Positions 5,436 through 5,520 of a stretch of 5,520 bases of DNA are shown here, piece after piece. The notes beneath the pieces were generated by a model that saw only the letters and a program-made list of their open reading frames with translations, did not search any database and was not told the DNA's origin. Origin of the DNA: Candidatus Aminicenantota bacterium (GTDB lineage Bacteria > Acidobacteriota > Aminicenantia > Aminicenantales > Aminicenantaceae); assembly GCA_030620655.1 (NCBI GenBank), contig JAUXEH010000220.1, positions 1 through 5,520 on the forward strand, in the 5' to 3' direction. The position numbers and the translations under genes are program-made. Every line of letters begins with the position of its first letter. Position 1 is the stretch's first letter.

Positions 5436-5520
5436 GGGCCGAGGTTGCTGCAGCGACGAGGAAGTGGCCCATGAAGCTGTAGATGTCTACCGCGAATGGG
5501 CTGCAACGAAGTCGATGTGG
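5428..5520 (-). CDS. Possible C-terminal end of a gene entering from the right, strand uncertain
   Basis: On the minus strand a frame enters at the window edge and ends at TAA 5428-5430, inside the 5404-5435 inverted repeat. Its last residues are FLVAAATSARE. It would be convergent with the operon. On the plus strand the same stretch is also open, from 5422 to the edge (including SDEEVAHEAVDVYREW), with similar third-position GC but no visible start codon with a ribosome site. I recognise neither product. The minus reading is slightly favoured only because it needs no start inside the window. Confidence 0.2.
   Translation of the reverse strand, partial: PHRLRCSPFAVDIYSFMGHFLVAAATSARE

Noticed and set aside
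1..5520. CRISPR array, tRNA, rRNA, or transposase gene
   Set aside because: No regularly spaced repeats with spacers, no tRNA-like cloverleaf, no rRNA sequence and no recognisable transposase were found.

Overview
The window looks like a stretch of a Gram-negative bacterial chromosome. It is moderately GC-rich, with G or C favoured at third codon positions in the genes. It carries an exported lipoprotein-type propeller protein, a Sec-exported protein built from a duplicated domain, and a two-gene intracellular signalling operon ending in an HD-GYP phosphohydrolase. Propeller lipoproteins and paired HEAT-like/HD-GYP genes suggest a deltaproteobacterial, Acidobacteriota or Aminicenantota-like lineage. 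That placement is inference only; there is no rRNA or other marker gene.

Layout. (1) Bases 1-298, minus strand: the N-terminus of a probable lipoprotein with an NHL/6-bladed propeller blade. It lies behind a perfect TATAAT box that abuts a pair of 11-bp-spaced direct repeats (346-365). (2) Bases 396-620, plus strand: a 74-codon gene of unknown function with native-looking codon use. (3) Bases 636-1760, minus strand: a secreted protein of 374 residues made of two copies of one domain of about 160 residues. Two blocks are identical between the copies. (4) Bases 1761-2043: a divergent intergenic region with three ATTTTRG repeats in exact 10-bp phase, a strong but orphan Shine-Dalgarno sequence, and a 9-codon reading frame that runs into the next gene. 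(5) Bases 2044-3963 and 3960-5300, plus strand: two genes joined by an ATGA stop/start overlap. The first encodes a largely helical protein with HEAT-like repeats at its C-terminus. The second is an HD-GYP protein with all core metal-ligand residues in place. (6) Bases 5301-5520: a region rich in inverted repeats, then an open frame running off the window edge whose strand cannot be settled.

The main observation is that the two operon proteins start with the same module of about 135 residues, although the rest of each is unrelated. One is a repeat protein with no visible enzyme; the other is a probable cyclic-dinucleotide phosphodiesterase. Tight translational coupling plus a shared N-terminal module suggests they act together, perhaps by pairing through that module or by sensing the same input. 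This is an inference from sequence alone. The upstream secreted genes face away from the operon and need not belong to the same process.
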